A stretch of DNA of 64,000 nt from assembly GCF_032854445.1 (NCBI RefSeq), contig NC_088302.1, positions 21,651,788 through 21,715,787 on the forward strand. The letters are read 5' to 3'. The stretch comes from Liolophura sinensis. Lineage: Eukaryota > Mollusca > Polyplacophora > Chitonida > Chitonidae. Positions 1-11,449 of this stretch are shown here, one piece after another (within the stretch, counting starts at the first letter, position 1; every line of letters starts with the position of its first letter). The notes beneath the pieces are model-generated. The model saw only the letters and a list, made by a program, of their open reading frames with translations. It searched no databases and had not been told where the DNA came from. The translations under genes were made by a program, and so were the position numbers.

Positions 1-211
1 AAGTGATGATACATGTATATGTCTCCTTTGAGTATGATGAGTTTCCTTAAATAAAAGTAAAGCCAAGTGAAACAAAATTTGTTCGCAGTGTCACATGATA
101 TGTAACAATTCCATCCCATGCCAATCCTGAATTGTTGTAATTCACTTCTTGAAGCCAGCCAATGTATTATGAAATAATTTTTTTTTACTTATTATCAACT
201 TACATTTAGTT

Positions 212-370
212 GATTGATAATGCTGTACTTAAGAATTTTTTACTCATATGAGGGCTCGTGAAGTGTATGGTTGAAGAAAACCATAGTTTATTGGAGTAAA
301 CCATCGACCTTCGCCAAGTACCTGATAACCTACTGACTCGAAGCTGCAGTTAAAGCCCTTTGATGTTCGA
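212..370 (-). repeat. SINE-like fragment, group C
   Basis: On the minus strand the element ends in TGAGTAAAAAATTCTTAAGTAC, a diverged form of the SINE 3' end found across the window. Its body, GTAAACCATCGACCTTCGCC on the plus strand, matches the copies near 41.5 and 52.5 kb. It sits just beyond the stop codon of the transposase gene, so it lies either in that gene's 3' UTR or in flanking DNA. No target-site duplication was recognised. Confidence 0.55.
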
Positions 371-439
371 GCAAACGAGAAGCAATTCTAATCTTTAAAA
401 CCAGTTTACTTTAGACAAAGTGCTAACTGATCTAAGTTA

Positions 440-1948
440 CTAACCTTTAAATAATGTACCTGTAAAGTTTGACAAATGGCCACACACAAGCCAAACTTTC
501 TCTATCATTGGACACAAAGATATAGGAACAATGTTCCGAATGATCTCAAATTCCTTAACTTTTCTCACTGCTCGTTCTACATGAACTCGCACAGCTGCAA
601 CTCCCCTTGAGAATTTTAACTGTTCATCTGTGAACTGCTGTTGTCCATGCAGAAATGGTGGAATAATAAGAGAAGCCCCCCTTCTTTCAACATCTTCGCG
701 AATGTCAAATCCCCGATCAACCATGAGGCTATCACCATCTTCCAGTAAGTCTAGGAGCCCACAGTGACGAATAATCTTTTTGTCAGAACATCTCCCAGCA
801 TATAATGGCGAAATAAAAGTAAGTTGACCTACCGGAGAAATTGCAATGAGTCCCTTCGCAGTGTTGTGGTGTTTGTAAGATGAGAAAGTCTCTCTTTGAC
901 AGTCAGATGCAGATGGTTGTTCAATGAATAGTTCTGTACAGTCCACAATAGCACGTGTTGTTGAATAATGTTCTCTAAAGCATGCTGGCATGGTCTTTCG
1001 CACTTGTTCAGCTTTTGGCCAGATTGGTAATGATCGAAATCTATCTGCTAAAAAAATAATCCATGTGTTGACAATTTTAGATACATGACCCTCAGATATG
1101 CTATACAGATCACCAATTAACCTTTCTTGTAGTCCTTTACAAAGACGCACTAGTGTTATGAAGAGCTCTTCCATTGGTGAGAGTGATCTAGATGGTCCAC
1201 GTTTCTTTAATAAGTCATACGGTGTACCAGATGATGTGTTCTCTGTGCCCACATAATATAAAAAATTACATTCTGGCTGAAGAAACTGAAAAAAACATGA
1301 TAAAGATATATAAGACTGAAATCCTGTATAGTACTTTATGTCACTGTCAGAATTGCAAAATCTGAGCAAAGTAAACTTTTCTTCATAGCGCAGTGTCATC
1401 AGATTTAAATTGGTCTGTAAAACAGAGGCTTTATCAGGTGAGACGCTAGGTTCATAATCTTCTAAACTGTCATCCCCACTACTGCTGCTCTCCAAATATC
1501 TTCTCAAAGTTGTAGGATATATAGTATACATAGCCCCATCAGTGTATTGGCGGGAATAAGAATGCTCCTCCACAGAAAACTGTTGAAGACCTGTAGCTGC
1601 TTTGTTCTCCTTGTTCTCGGATGCTACTGAGGAAATCTGTTTCTTAATCTTTCTCCTAGAATGCTGAGTGGAGGTGCCTTTACACCAATGAAAAACTGTT
1701 GGAATGGCATCCTTCACAAGACGACGTCTTATGCCTTGGTGTTTTGGATAACAATCCTCTGTAAAATGTAAAGAGCACACACGAGTGTGTCTGTTTATGG
1801 CAAAATCTTTACCAATGTCTCTCCTTATGTTCACAATCCATTTTTTTACCAAATCTTTGTCCGAAGGGAAACTGTGAAATGACAAATGTTTACAGCTCTC
1901 AAGTCTAGTGTCACTTGAACACAAAGGCACACAGCAATGATGAGGCAT
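440..1948 (-). CDS. THAP-domain DDE transposase (PIF/Harbinger-ISL2EU-like) or a gene derived from one
   Basis: The 502-residue frame opens with an ATG that has A at -3 and ends in TAG. Residues 1-90 form a THAP zinc finger: C5, C10, C58 and H61 as the C2CH ligands, with conserved W37 and the AIPT motif at 81-84. Residues about 257-305 look like the helix-turn-helix that precedes DDE_Tnp_4 nucleases. Residues 330-490 are the nuclease, with D336 (IVDCTE), D411 (MVDRGFD) and E458 (HVERAV) as the likely catalytic triad. THAP fingers bind DNA; the DDE core would cut and join transposon ends. There is no stop, frameshift or missing catalytic residue. A splice-acceptor-like TTTGCTTCCAG lies 14 nt before the ATG, suggesting a 5' UTR intron or an upstream exon, and a CAG/GTAC donor-like site lies near the 3' end of the frame. 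Terminal inverted repeats were not found, so active transposase and domesticated gene are both possible. The subfamily name is inference. Confidence 0.85.
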   Translation of the reverse strand: MPHHCCVPLCSSDTRLESCKHLSFHSFPSDKDLVKKWIVNIRRDIGKDFAINRHTRVCSLHFTEDCYPKHQGIRRRLVKDAIPTVFHWCKGTSTQHSRRKIKKQISSVASENKENKAATGLQQFSVEEHSYSRQYTDGAMYTIYPTTLRRYLESSSSGDDSLEDYEPSVSPDKASVLQTNLNLMTLRYEEKFTLLRFCNSDSDIKYYTGFQSYISLSCFFQFLQPECNFLYYVGTENTSSGTPYDLLKKRGPSRSLSPMEELFITLVRLCKGLQERLIGDLYSISEGHVSKIVNTWIIFLADRFRSLPIWPKAEQVRKTMPACFREHYSTTRAIVDCTELFIEQPSASDCQRETFSSYKHHNTAKGLIAISPVGQLTFISPLYAGRCSDKKIIRHCGLLDLLEDGDSLMVDRGFDIREDVERRGASLIIPPFLHGQQQFTDEQLKFSRGVAAVRVHVERAVRKVKEFEIIRNIVPISLCPMIEKVWLVCGHLSNFTGTLFKG

Positions 1949-3978
1949 TTTAGATTCTTTCTGGAAGCAAACAGAAGAATAAGTTGTCAGTATAAGTGTA
2001 GATCTAGCATCCCTTCGTCTCTTTTATACCATTCTTTATGTACAAGAACATGAATAAGGTTTATTAAGTCCAAAATATTTCAAAAACATTGAATACCAAT
2101 AGTAAACTATACATTTTAACAGGCCTATATTTAGCTGTGAACCTAAATGAACACCTAGATTGCACATGCATTCAAAACATGCTAAATGGATATATTTTTC
2201 TTAGAGCAATTTATGAACTAGTCAGAAATTACTACCTATGTATTTTATGCACTATGCATTACAAAGTAGCCTTAAAATTTAAATTCAAAATTCCCCAACC
2301 AAGACTACATTGGTTAATGTAATTCTGAAATCAAGCAACACATTCATGAGATTTACGGAAGCAAACAGCTCCAGATATGTTGGATTGATCATGAGCGACA
2401 TGTGCCACAGTTCACGCAGACATTAGAATTGTTGTCAATCCTCTGCCCTCTGTAAATGCCTATGAGCTAAAGTTTTCACGGCAATCATGTCTGTTCGTGA
2501 AATAATCCCATTTTCCTAGTGTATAGGATTTATTACCTTATCAAGATGGTGGTAGACCCTGAAAGTGTTACTGCCATAGTCCATGTTTGTCAAGGTCAAT
2601 ATAAGATTAAGTTAGATAATGTGTAAGAGCGTGAGGTTCGCCAGGGAAGACGAAATTACTGTAGACAGCGGTAAAAGTCGCTTACTGACAATCCGACACA
2701 TTTGGGGATGTACTTTCTGTTAGTTTCACAGCTGTGTTGCTCGATCTCAGAGTGTTACATTCTGCATCTAAGAAACATTTACTGAACATGAAAGTGTTGT
2801 TGTTGTTTCAACGAGTCCGCTGCATCTACGTTGTCGAAGTATTGTATTTTAACACTAAATATGAGTTTCATGCAAAACACACGTGAGTATATAGATACAT
2901 GGTTATTTCTAATCCCTCACCTCAATCACGCAGATGTCATGAAAAGAAAAAGACGACAGCTTTTGTGGAAAACAGGCGAAACTGCTACATGACCCCATAC
3001 GCGGCCATGACATTCCTCCGTCTGCGATTCACCCGCTAGGAGGCGCTGAACTGGAAAGGGGCGAATTGTATCAAGCAACGCATCTGATAGGTTGTGTTAC
3101 AGCTGTGTTAGTGTGGTAACACAGTGATGCAATAAAAAACCAACTGTTTACCCCCATTTAACAAGAGTAACTTCTCCCCGTCTCTAAGCTGGAGAACTGA
3201 ACATTCGTCTGTAGTAATCAATGCGCCCCGCCGGGGTTGTATTACTGGCAACCTGATCTCCTTACGCTGATAAGTCAAACAACCTACTTTCAGACCATAG
3301 GCTCTATCCAAGGCTAAGCCATGCCGATCTACATACTACAACCCGTTCAAGCCTTTGAACAACTGTAGAAGGAACCTCCACCAGTTGAAAGTCGCAGATA
3401 CAACAGACTTCTTGTGGTTTTAAACAAGCAGGTTGCATCCCTCGATAACACAGACGTCTCAGTAATGTTGTTGTTGTATTTAAATAAATGCTACTAAATC
3501 TGAGCATTTAGCAAACTGTATGACTTTGGTGTAGTCACGCAAAACACGAATAATGTAACTGATAAGAGTTGCAAACCGTCATGCAGTCTGCACGTGAATC
3601 TAGTTAACTTTTACTTCGCTTACCTTGAAAAAAACTTTCTTCCGAAACGTCAAAGTTCTCGAAGCCCCGGCCGAAGTTTATTTTCGCCTGCAAGTGTAAA
3701 CCCGTTAATATTAACATATCCAAATATACCTAAAAGTGGCACTGACCTATTTATATCAAACGTTGTGTGTGGAGTGTTTGGTTAACGAAGCGACGATCAT
3801 ACATGTCATTGCTTATCAGAATCTCCTCATCGCACCAAGATATTACCACTGCTCCATTCATTGTTTCTAAGTAAGTTATACACTAAAAAATCTAGTGCTT
3901 AATACGGTTTAAATATCTACTTAACATGTTATGACAAAAGCCTACTTGAAGGCCGCTTCACGTGATAAACTTGTTCTC
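1949..3978. other. No gene recognised
   Basis: Unique-looking, moderately AT-rich DNA upstream of the transposase gene. It holds only short frames without recognisable motifs. ISL2EU elements can carry a second YqaJ-type nuclease gene, but nothing like one is visible here. Confidence 0.5.
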
Positions 3979-4152
3979 GTTTATTTATTTATTTGATTGG
4001 TGTTTTACGCCGTACTCAAGAATATTTCACTTATACGATGGCAGCCAGCATTATGGTGGGTGGAAACCGGGCAGGGCCAGGGGGAAACCCACGACCATCC
4101 GTAGGTTGCTGACTGACCTTCCCACGTACGGCCAGAGAGGAAGACAGCATGA
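3979..4152 (-). repeat. SINE group A, head truncated
   Basis: The plus strand reads (TTTA)n, then TTTGATTGGTGTTTTACGCC, then the body containing CAGCATTATGGTGGG and CCCACGTACGGCCAGAGAGG. This is the group A SINE in minus orientation with its (AAAT)n tail. The tRNA-like head is missing; the element breaks off at an imperfect palindrome (ATTCAGATTCAGGTCTGAAT). Confidence 0.85.
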
Positions 4153-5768
4153 TTCAGATTCAGGTCTGAATCGTTTGGTTCAGTAAAAATAAACATATTA
4201 AATCTACGATAAACAATTATCAGATTCGAGTAGCAACATTTTAATTCGAGTTGCAGTGAAATCTATCGCATGCATTGGGAAGAGTTTAGGCATGTATGTA
4301 TACAAGCATAACTGATTGTACAACAGAAATTATAATTTACGGTCTATCGGTGAAAGATTTTGTTTATACAATTTTGCTTTGATTTCAGCCAATAAGATTA
4401 TAGGCTTGGTTAAAAGAAACTTTTAGGCCTAACTACATGTGTGTCAATTTCCTTATTTATACCGGTAGTAAAAATAAATAATAGGCAAATTTGCGTGCGA
4501 TCGAGATGTTAACGATCTCTGAATCTGGCATCCATTAAAATATCTGTAGTTAGCATTCAATCGCTATATAAAATACCCATATTTCAACTTATGTCGAAGG
4601 TAAATGTATAATTAAGACAATCGATTAGAAATATTTGGTTAAAAATATTTGTAAAATTATTGTTTGAAATTTGGAAGAAAAACTGAAATGCACATTAGAA
4701 AAATAAACAAAACGTATACATTGATCAATACCGTACCAAATGTTTGTGCAACTTGATTGTCCTCAAGGTACCCGGATTGTGTGCGGACAGGAGAAGAAAC
4801 CACAGACAGACATTTATCTGTACTAAGTTTTTTTTTTGTTTTAGATTTTTTCCCACCAAAACAATAACTAACTACAGTTAAGCAATGTGAATTTGACTTA
4901 TTTAAACTGTTCATTTATTTGATTGTTGGTTGATGCCATGAATATAAAGCACGTAAGATGGCGCTAATAAACCTTTGACAAGATACTGAATAGCATTTGA
5001 CGTCAGAAAATCTCTTCAGTATATATTCTTGAGTAGCGTCGCACAGATTAAGTTAACCTGAATCGTATTTATATAGTGAATAGAAATTAATTATGTAATT
5101 AAAATCATAATGCCAATCACCGTTAGGGCTTGTCCAGTTTAACGGCAAAGAAAATACTAGCATGAAGTACATGTTAGATGAAAGACCATTCGATACTGTC
5201 CGGGAATATAGAACCCAGATTCTACGTTTTTTATGTTGGACTTCGTAAATCGAGAGTTTGGCAGAAAGTAGGCCAATCTGTTACGTAAGTTTAGATCGTA
5301 AATGTTTTTGATTTTTTATTACCTTACATACTCTAAATATTTGGCAAAGGGACAGGTTTCATAGAATCAAAAGAAGGCCCTTCAGGCGACTTAATCCAAA
5401 CTCTGTACCTTTACAGAGTAGCAAAATTTTTATCTCTCAACGTGTTTAGGAACATATGATGTATTTTGGTTATTCTTTCCTTGCCTTACTTATAGGTTTT
5501 GCATAGATGGAAGAGTGATTTCATGTTTCTATTATAACAACCAAGCAAATCTTACTTTATTTACAGCTTAATTTTTAATGCTTGATTTTATGTAGGTGTA
5601 GATGTAGATGCTTTTAGGTGCAATTAATGCAAGACCGGATAAATTTCCACGACCTGGTCTGAGTAGGCCAGTATATATATATATATGAAAACTGGCTTTT
5701 CGCTTCACGTAATTATGTTTAAGTACAGAGATTATTTTCCTAATTCATTTGCGATACATGTAACCAGC
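4153..5768. other. No gene recognised
   Basis: AT-rich sequence with a short (AT)n run near 5672-5685. No coding, RNA or mobile-element signature was seen. Confidence 0.5.
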
Positions 5769-5807
5769 TTTGAGTGAGCTTTGAGTGAGCTTTGAGTGAG
5801 CTTTGAG
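5769..5807 (+). repeat. 12-bp tandem repeat
   Basis: About three and a half near-perfect copies of AGCTTTGAGTGA. Confidence 0.9.
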
Positions 5808-6689
5808 CCAGGAAAAATTCGATTTGGTATGTTTATTCAAAATCGACCAGGTGGAGAAAAGAACAGAAAAAATAGAACGAAAACTTTGTAGCAAACGTAG
5901 CAATGTATAATAGTGCGAATATTATGCCTCTATACCCTTGAGTACGCATATCTTGAAGTGTACGGTACATGAAGTAAACATAATTCGCCTCAACTCAAGA
6001 AGGTTTTTTTTAATATTATTTTTACCACCTGAAAAAGCATTAATATGAACACGTATTAAAATGGTCCTAATATATACTTCACCATGCAGAGATAAACTGA
6101 CACAATTTAACAATTACCAAAATGTTCCGTGGGCGGGAATGAGAAAATGAAAGAAACAGCTGTGACGTCACATCACTCGCATTGGGTCAGGAAGGACAAC
6201 CACGTACTTCGTTTTCATTTAAAATGCTTTCTGTATGTGGCAGCAAAAATTCTAAAATGTGTAAACGGAAACAGTGCTGCGACAACTTAACCCGACCTTT
6301 CGAATTCTTCCCCTCATCGTTTGCATTCACATATATTAATCAAAGTGAAACCATTGAATGTGGAGAAATATTCACGGGGACGGAACAACGTCAAACTGGT
6401 GGGTTTTAACAAGTCCACAGACAATTTGCAAGTTAGCTAATCCAAGTTGTCTCCCTTCCATTATACATACCAGCACACAAAGATCGGTTTCACCGAATTT
6501 TAAATATGGGAAAACAGACCAGTGGATGAACACTCACCACCAGTGGATGAACACTCACCTCAAAGTTCACGCCTCATTTTAAGGCGTGGTGTGGAGTAAG
6601 TTGAGAGTGGAGCAGAATAGAAGAATTGGAATATGGAGAGGACTGAATGTGTTTTCTACGGAATGAAGTATTTGATTTCGATTTCATTG
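5808..6689. other. No gene recognised
   Basis: No gene or interspersed repeat was seen. One short direct duplication, CCAGTGGATGAACACTCACC, occurs twice near 6520-6560. Confidence 0.45.
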
Positions 6690-6764
6690 TTGTTTAATTC
6701 CATACCAGTGCTCAAGATTTTTCACTTTTGCGATGGTGATCAGCATTACGGATGAACGAAACCG
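6690..6764 (-). repeat. Diverged SINE 3' portion
   Basis: Diverged 3' half of a SINE in minus orientation (GTGCTCAAGATTTTTCACTT, then GATCAGCATTACGG). It runs directly into the 55-bp array. Confidence 0.6.
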
Positions 6765-7290
6765 GTGTAATGGACGCGAAACTTAGCAAACAGATCTGTG
6801 TTTAATGGGAAGGAAACCGGTAAAATGAACGCAAAACTGTGCAAACAGGCCTGTGTTTAATGGGAAGGAAATCGGTGTAATGAACGCAAAACTGCGCAAA
6901 CAGATATGTGTTTAATGGGAAGGGAACCGGTAAAATGAACGCAAAACCGTGCAAACAGATCTGTGTTTAATGGAAAGGAAACCGGTAAAATGAACGCAAA
7001 ACCGTGCAAACAGATCTGTGTTTAATGGGAAGGAAACCGGTAAAAATGAACGCAAAACCGTGCAAACAGATCTGTGTTTAATGGGAAGGGAACCGGTAAA
7101 ATGAACGCAAAACCGTGCAAACAGGCCTGTGTTTAATGGGAAGGAAATCGGTGTAATGAACGCAAAACCGTGCAAACAGATCTGTGTTTAATGGGAAGGG
7201 AACCGGTAAAATGAACGCGAAACTTTGCAAACAGATCTGTGTTTAATGGGAAGGAAACCGGTAAAATGAACGCGAAACAAATCAGAATAG
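6765..7290 (+). repeat. 55-bp minisatellite
   Basis: The unit marker GTGTTTAATGG recurs at 6798, 6853, 6908, 6963, 7018, 7074, 7129, 7184 and 7239, giving a period of 55 with one 1-bp insertion. Two sub-variants differ at AACCGGTAAAATG versus ATCGGTGTAATG. Part of the unit (TTAATGGGAAGGAAACCGG) resembles the group A SINE body (TTATGGTGGGAGGAAACCGG), and a SINE fragment abuts the array. Confidence 0.95.
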
Positions 7291-7304
7291 TGAGACTATA
7301 AATC

Positions 7305-7346
7305 TATATGTAATGGCGAATATTCTGGTGTATGGCGTAAAACACC
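7305..7346 (+). repeat. SINE 3' end fragment
   Basis: Plus-orientation SINE end: GAATATTCTGGTGTATGGCG, then TAAAACACCAATCAAATAAT. With the minus-orientation fragment at 6690-6764 it brackets the 55-bp array. Confidence 0.75.
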
Positions 7347-7439
7347 AATCAAATAATAAAATATATATATATGTAATAGTGAGAAATAATAGTCGGTATT
7401 TCTCGGACTGTTTTGATTTTTGTTTAATGCATAGATATG

Positions 7440-8447
7440 TGTAATGATGAACAATCAATCGTGTATTAACACGACTGATGGTGTTATCTGCTGAATGAAT
7501 GGTGTAAAAGGTAAGGAATGGCGAGGCGGAACAGATGAATATTGATGTTAAATCGTTCGTAATATGTAATAGATCGCATTTGTTGTGAATAGATCGTTCG
7601 GAGTGAGTTGATGATGATGTGGAATAGATGAACTGTTATATGGAACAAAGCTGACGATATAGGGAGGAACAGTTTGATGTCTAATAAAAACAATGTCAGA
7701 AAATATCATTTTGAATAGATTCATGGCGATGTTAAACAGAGTTGATGGTGCAGAGGAACAGATTTATGATGAGTTGGAATCGATTGATAAGGAGTTGGAA
7801 TAAACTGATGGTAAAGTGGAAGAGATAACGGTGTGATGGAATATGTATTTATAGCGGTATCCCGGTTTTAACACAAGGTGTATAAATTTGACACAAAATA
7901 TTGATGGTGATGTGAAATATACTGATGGACGAACAGAACAGATTGTTGGTGATTTGTAAAAGATTTATTGAGTGGTGGAACAGAGCTGCCGATGGTGGGG
8001 TGAAACAAACCTGCCGATGGTGAAGTGGAACAAACCTGCCGAGGGTGGGGTGTAACAGACCTACCGATGGTGGGGTGTAACAGAGCTGTCGATGATGGGT
8101 AAGAACAGAGCTGCCGATGGTGAGGTGGAACAGAGCTGCCGATGGTACGGTGGAACAGACCCGCCGATGGTGGGGTAAAACAGACCTGCTGATGGTGGGG
8201 TGGACCAGACCCGCCGATGGTGGGGTGGAACAAACCGGCCGATGGTGGGGTGGATAGACCTGCCCATGGCGGAGTGTAACAGAGCTGTCCATGATGGGTA
8301 AGAACAGAGCTGCCGATGGTGAGGTGGAACAGAGCTGCCGATGGTACGGTGGAACACAGAGCTTCCGATGGTAAGGTGTAACAGAGCTGTCGATGATGGG
8401 TAAGAACAGAGCTGCTGATGGTGAAGTGGAACAGAGCTGCCTATGTT
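7440..8447 (+). repeat. 25-bp minisatellite with a degenerate left half
   Basis: From about 7975 to 8445 the 25-bp unit GCCGATGGTGAGGTGGAACA repeats about 19 times. From 7440 to 7975 the same GATGGTG...GGAACAGA rhythm is visible but badly eroded, as expected for an older array with a homogenised core. The three overlapping minus-strand frames of about 100-147 residues arise because the unit has no stops in those frames. Confidence 0.9.
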
Positions 8448-8639
8448 AAAGTGGAGCAGTACTGTGTTTTGTTGTGCGTGACTGATAACAATAGTACAGA
8501 ATACTTTCCTGTTCCTTAGTGGTCAACATCTACATTGGCATAAAAACTAATTAACTGCGTACAACTTATAGGATGTTATGCCTGGAATCTAACTCATACT
8601 GTATTATGCTAACAAGAGACGGCCATATACCTGTTATAC

Positions 8640-9222
8640 TTGGTTACTTATGCTGATGGCATGCTACTCCCTTTATGGTGTGTTAATCATGGTGATTGAC
8701 TGATGTAATGTTAGGCCTGGCGCCTATAACTGATGACGTTAAATTCCTGGTGCGTAAAGTGATGTTGTGTTAAATTTCAGGAGGCTAACTGATGGCGTGT
8801 TACATTCCTTGCGAATAACTGATGGCGTGTTACATTCCTTGCAAATAACTGAGGGCCTGTTACATTCCTTGCAAATAACTGATTGTGTGTTACATTCCTG
8901 GCGAATAACTGATGGCGTGTTACATTCCTGTCGCATATAATTGATGTCATGTTACATTGCTTGCGAATAACTGATGGTGTGTTACATTCCTTGCGAATAA
9001 CTGCTGGCGAGTTACATTCCTTGCAACAAACTGATGTCGTGTTACCTTTCTTGCTACATACTGGTGGCGGGCTAAATTCCTTGGGACTATCTGGTGGCGT
9101 GCTAAATTCCTCGCGACTAACTGATGGTGTGTTACCTTCCCTGCAACTAACTGATGTCGTGTTAAATTCCTTGCGACTTACTGATGGCGTGCTAAGTTCC
9201 TTGCGACTAACTGGTGCATGGC
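8640..9222 (+). repeat. 30-bp minisatellite
   Basis: The unit ACTGATGGCGTGTTACATTC, then CTTGCAAATA, repeats about 14-19 times; it is clean from about 8790 and eroded to the left. Thirty bases is ten codons, so both strands give spurious frames of ten-residue repeats. Confidence 0.92.
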
Positions 9223-9639
9223 GCGGTAAATTCTTCAAGGCTGAACTAATATTTCTCAGGGTAAAAGTCTAAAATAAGGCGATAGTCTTTTTGCGGTGTG
9301 AATGAATTAATTTGGAATGATTTGGAATGGATTGATAGTGCAAACTGACAGTGATGCAAAATGGGAGTGAAAGCAGACGTACGTGGTGTCAATAAATACG
9401 TGATTTGAACCGAACTAAAGTATAACCCTGATATAGCAGTGGGGTGTGTTGTACTTGGAATAAACTGATATTCTTCTTATGTTCAACAGGATTACCGACT
9501 TTAGGCCGTAAATAAGTAAGCAGATGTACACATGTGTCGTATGACGAATGTTTAAAAATGGTATATTTGCTGCTGCAACTCACTTGTTGCTCAGCACTGA
9601 GAGGTTTGAGCAAGGAAACGTGACTGCTTGATCAGTGTG

Positions 9640-9800
9640 AGTATAATGTGTCTTGGTGGGGAGTCATATCTGGTGACTTCGGCATGATACTGCAGTGGCG
9701 GCAGCACTTTGACGGTTCGGATTCGCTCTGCCACAAGAACACACAGTGTATGTTCCTCTTCATATAACTGAAAAATTGTTAAGAACGACGTTTAACTCCA
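9640..9800 (+). repeat. SINE group B
   Basis: Core GTGACTTCGGCATGATACTG, then GGCGGCAGCACTTTG, then CTGCCACAAGAACACACA, followed by the group B 3' end (ATATAACTGAAAAATTGTTAAGAACGACG split across two stretches). The same core recurs at 33.4 kb. Confidence 0.65.
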
Positions 9801-11240
9801 AGCGTATGCATACATATGAGGAATGAGGTATTCAGTTGGAGGGCATCAAGTTCTTTCTGTACTCTTCGTTACAGAATTTAAGTTTCTCCTTATCATCAGA
9901 ATCTCATTTTCTAACAAATAATTCAGGGGTGGAGGGAAGTGGGAAGAGTGTTTATAGCTGTCTGAAGTCTGACATACGTTAGCGAGCGGCTCTAGATCCA
10001 ACAGCGAACCGTTTGTACGAATCTGTCAGAATTTCACTTCATTTCAACCCAATCAGTGTTTATATGTTTAAATCTCCCTTCCCCACTCTTTTTTGGGAAC
10101 CTGTCATCAAATTAGTTCCAGCATAAATGGGTCTTGTTCACGGCGTGTATCTGGATCAACTCTGATCCAGCCCAACAACTCTTGGCGTCGGTTAACGTCG
10201 ACAAAATGAGACTGAGACTTGCCACACTTTGGCGTTATCACTGGCCCGGCCGGCCACGCCAGTCACATGACCGTAAATCATTTCTCGTCTGCTCGGCGCG
10301 CACCGCACCACATATAACCTAGCATTGTTACTTCACGGGTAGTTTATAGGAAATGCCATGTTTTCTCCATGATAACTTATAAACATGAGACTGATACCGC
10401 CGGCACTTCTAGCAGTGGGTTAGACGCTTTGATGACAGAAAATGTCCAGAAAACGCTACAAGAATGCTCTTATTTTCTACAGAGATTCGTAATCGATGTT
10501 TACCTACATAGATAAGACTAGCATAAAAGATGCTTGTTAATGAAGCTCCAACGCCCATGCGCGTTTGAGCGCGCGCAATGGCCTGTTAAGTGATACTTAT
10601 TTCCGCTAAGTTGTCAGTTTGCTGGTATTGCAACCAAACGTCAACCCATAGCTATACACTATAAACCACGATCGCAAAGTCGCGACTGTTGCATTAGAAT
10701 GTCGCCTGAACAAGCTGAATTCCTGCAGGTATGCATCACTAACGCACGTCACTGCAGTCACTCTCAGTGGTATAAAAGAGTTGGCCAGGCATCAAATCAG
10801 CAGATTTTCCTCAGATACAGTTAACTTTTGCAACAGACCAGGAAGAATCGACTTCGGTGGTATAGCGGAAATCTCCAATTAACCTGTAGTTAATCAGGTA
10901 TTGCATTTCCTGGACTTTAACTTGGTGTTATTTTCACAAATTCTGAGTGCTTGGCGTCTCTCAGCTTGTCGGTGCAGCAAAAAAGGGATGCCCATGAATG
11001 TTGCTAAATTAGGCCCTCAGGGTGGAAGAAATTCAATGCGTGTGAGGTCATTTGTAATCTGGTACTACACCTTATATCTATTGATCATGAAATATGACGC
11101 GCAGATATAAAGCTACAATGAGTACAAGCAAAACCTATAAATAAACAGGATGTGCATGAAGTTCTGGTTTTGAAATGTTGTCATGTTGGCCTATAAAATT
11201 TAGGCAATTATTTAACGGGTATGTTAATTTATTCATTCTA
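9801..11240. other. No gene recognised
   Basis: Mostly unique sequence with no long reading frame. It holds one promoter-like site, listed separately. Confidence 0.45.
10765..10805 (+). promoter_or_regulatory. Possible TATA-type core promoter
   Basis: GGTATAAAAGAG is a strong TATA-box match, with TCAG initiator-like motifs about 25-30 bp downstream. No convincing open frame follows within several hundred bases, so this may start a non-coding transcript or be a chance match. Confidence 0.2.
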
Positions 11241-11449
11241 TGCTGATTTCCTCTTCTGCCGTGCGTGGGAAGGTCTACCAGCAACCTGCAAATTGTCGTG
11301 GGTTTCTCACGGCCTCATTATCGGACTTTTCACACTATAATGCTGACCGTTGTCGTATATAAGTGAAATATTCTTGAGTACGCGTCAAACATCAGTCAAA
11401 TAAGACTGAAAGAAAAAAAACTAAAAAAAAAAAACAAAAAAAAAAAAAA
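11241..11449 (+). repeat. SINE group A, head truncated, with A-rich tail
   Basis: Plus-orientation copy: GCTGATTTCCTCTTCTGCCG, GTGGGAAGGTCTACCAGCAA, then GTATATAAGTGAAATATTCT, then TTGAGTACG. It is followed by a diverged tail and an A-rich run of about 40 bp. The head is missing and the body is fairly diverged. Confidence 0.8.

Noticed and set aside
440-1948. P-element transposase identity
   Set aside because: P elements also carry THAP domains, but the nuclease here has the IVDCTE/VDRGFD/HVERAV pattern of the DDE_Tnp_4 (PIF/Harbinger-like) group.
7849-9272. Several frames of about 100-150 residues rich in His/Pro/Ser/Thr or Asn/Cys/Thr
   Set aside because: Products of the 25-bp and 30-bp arrays.
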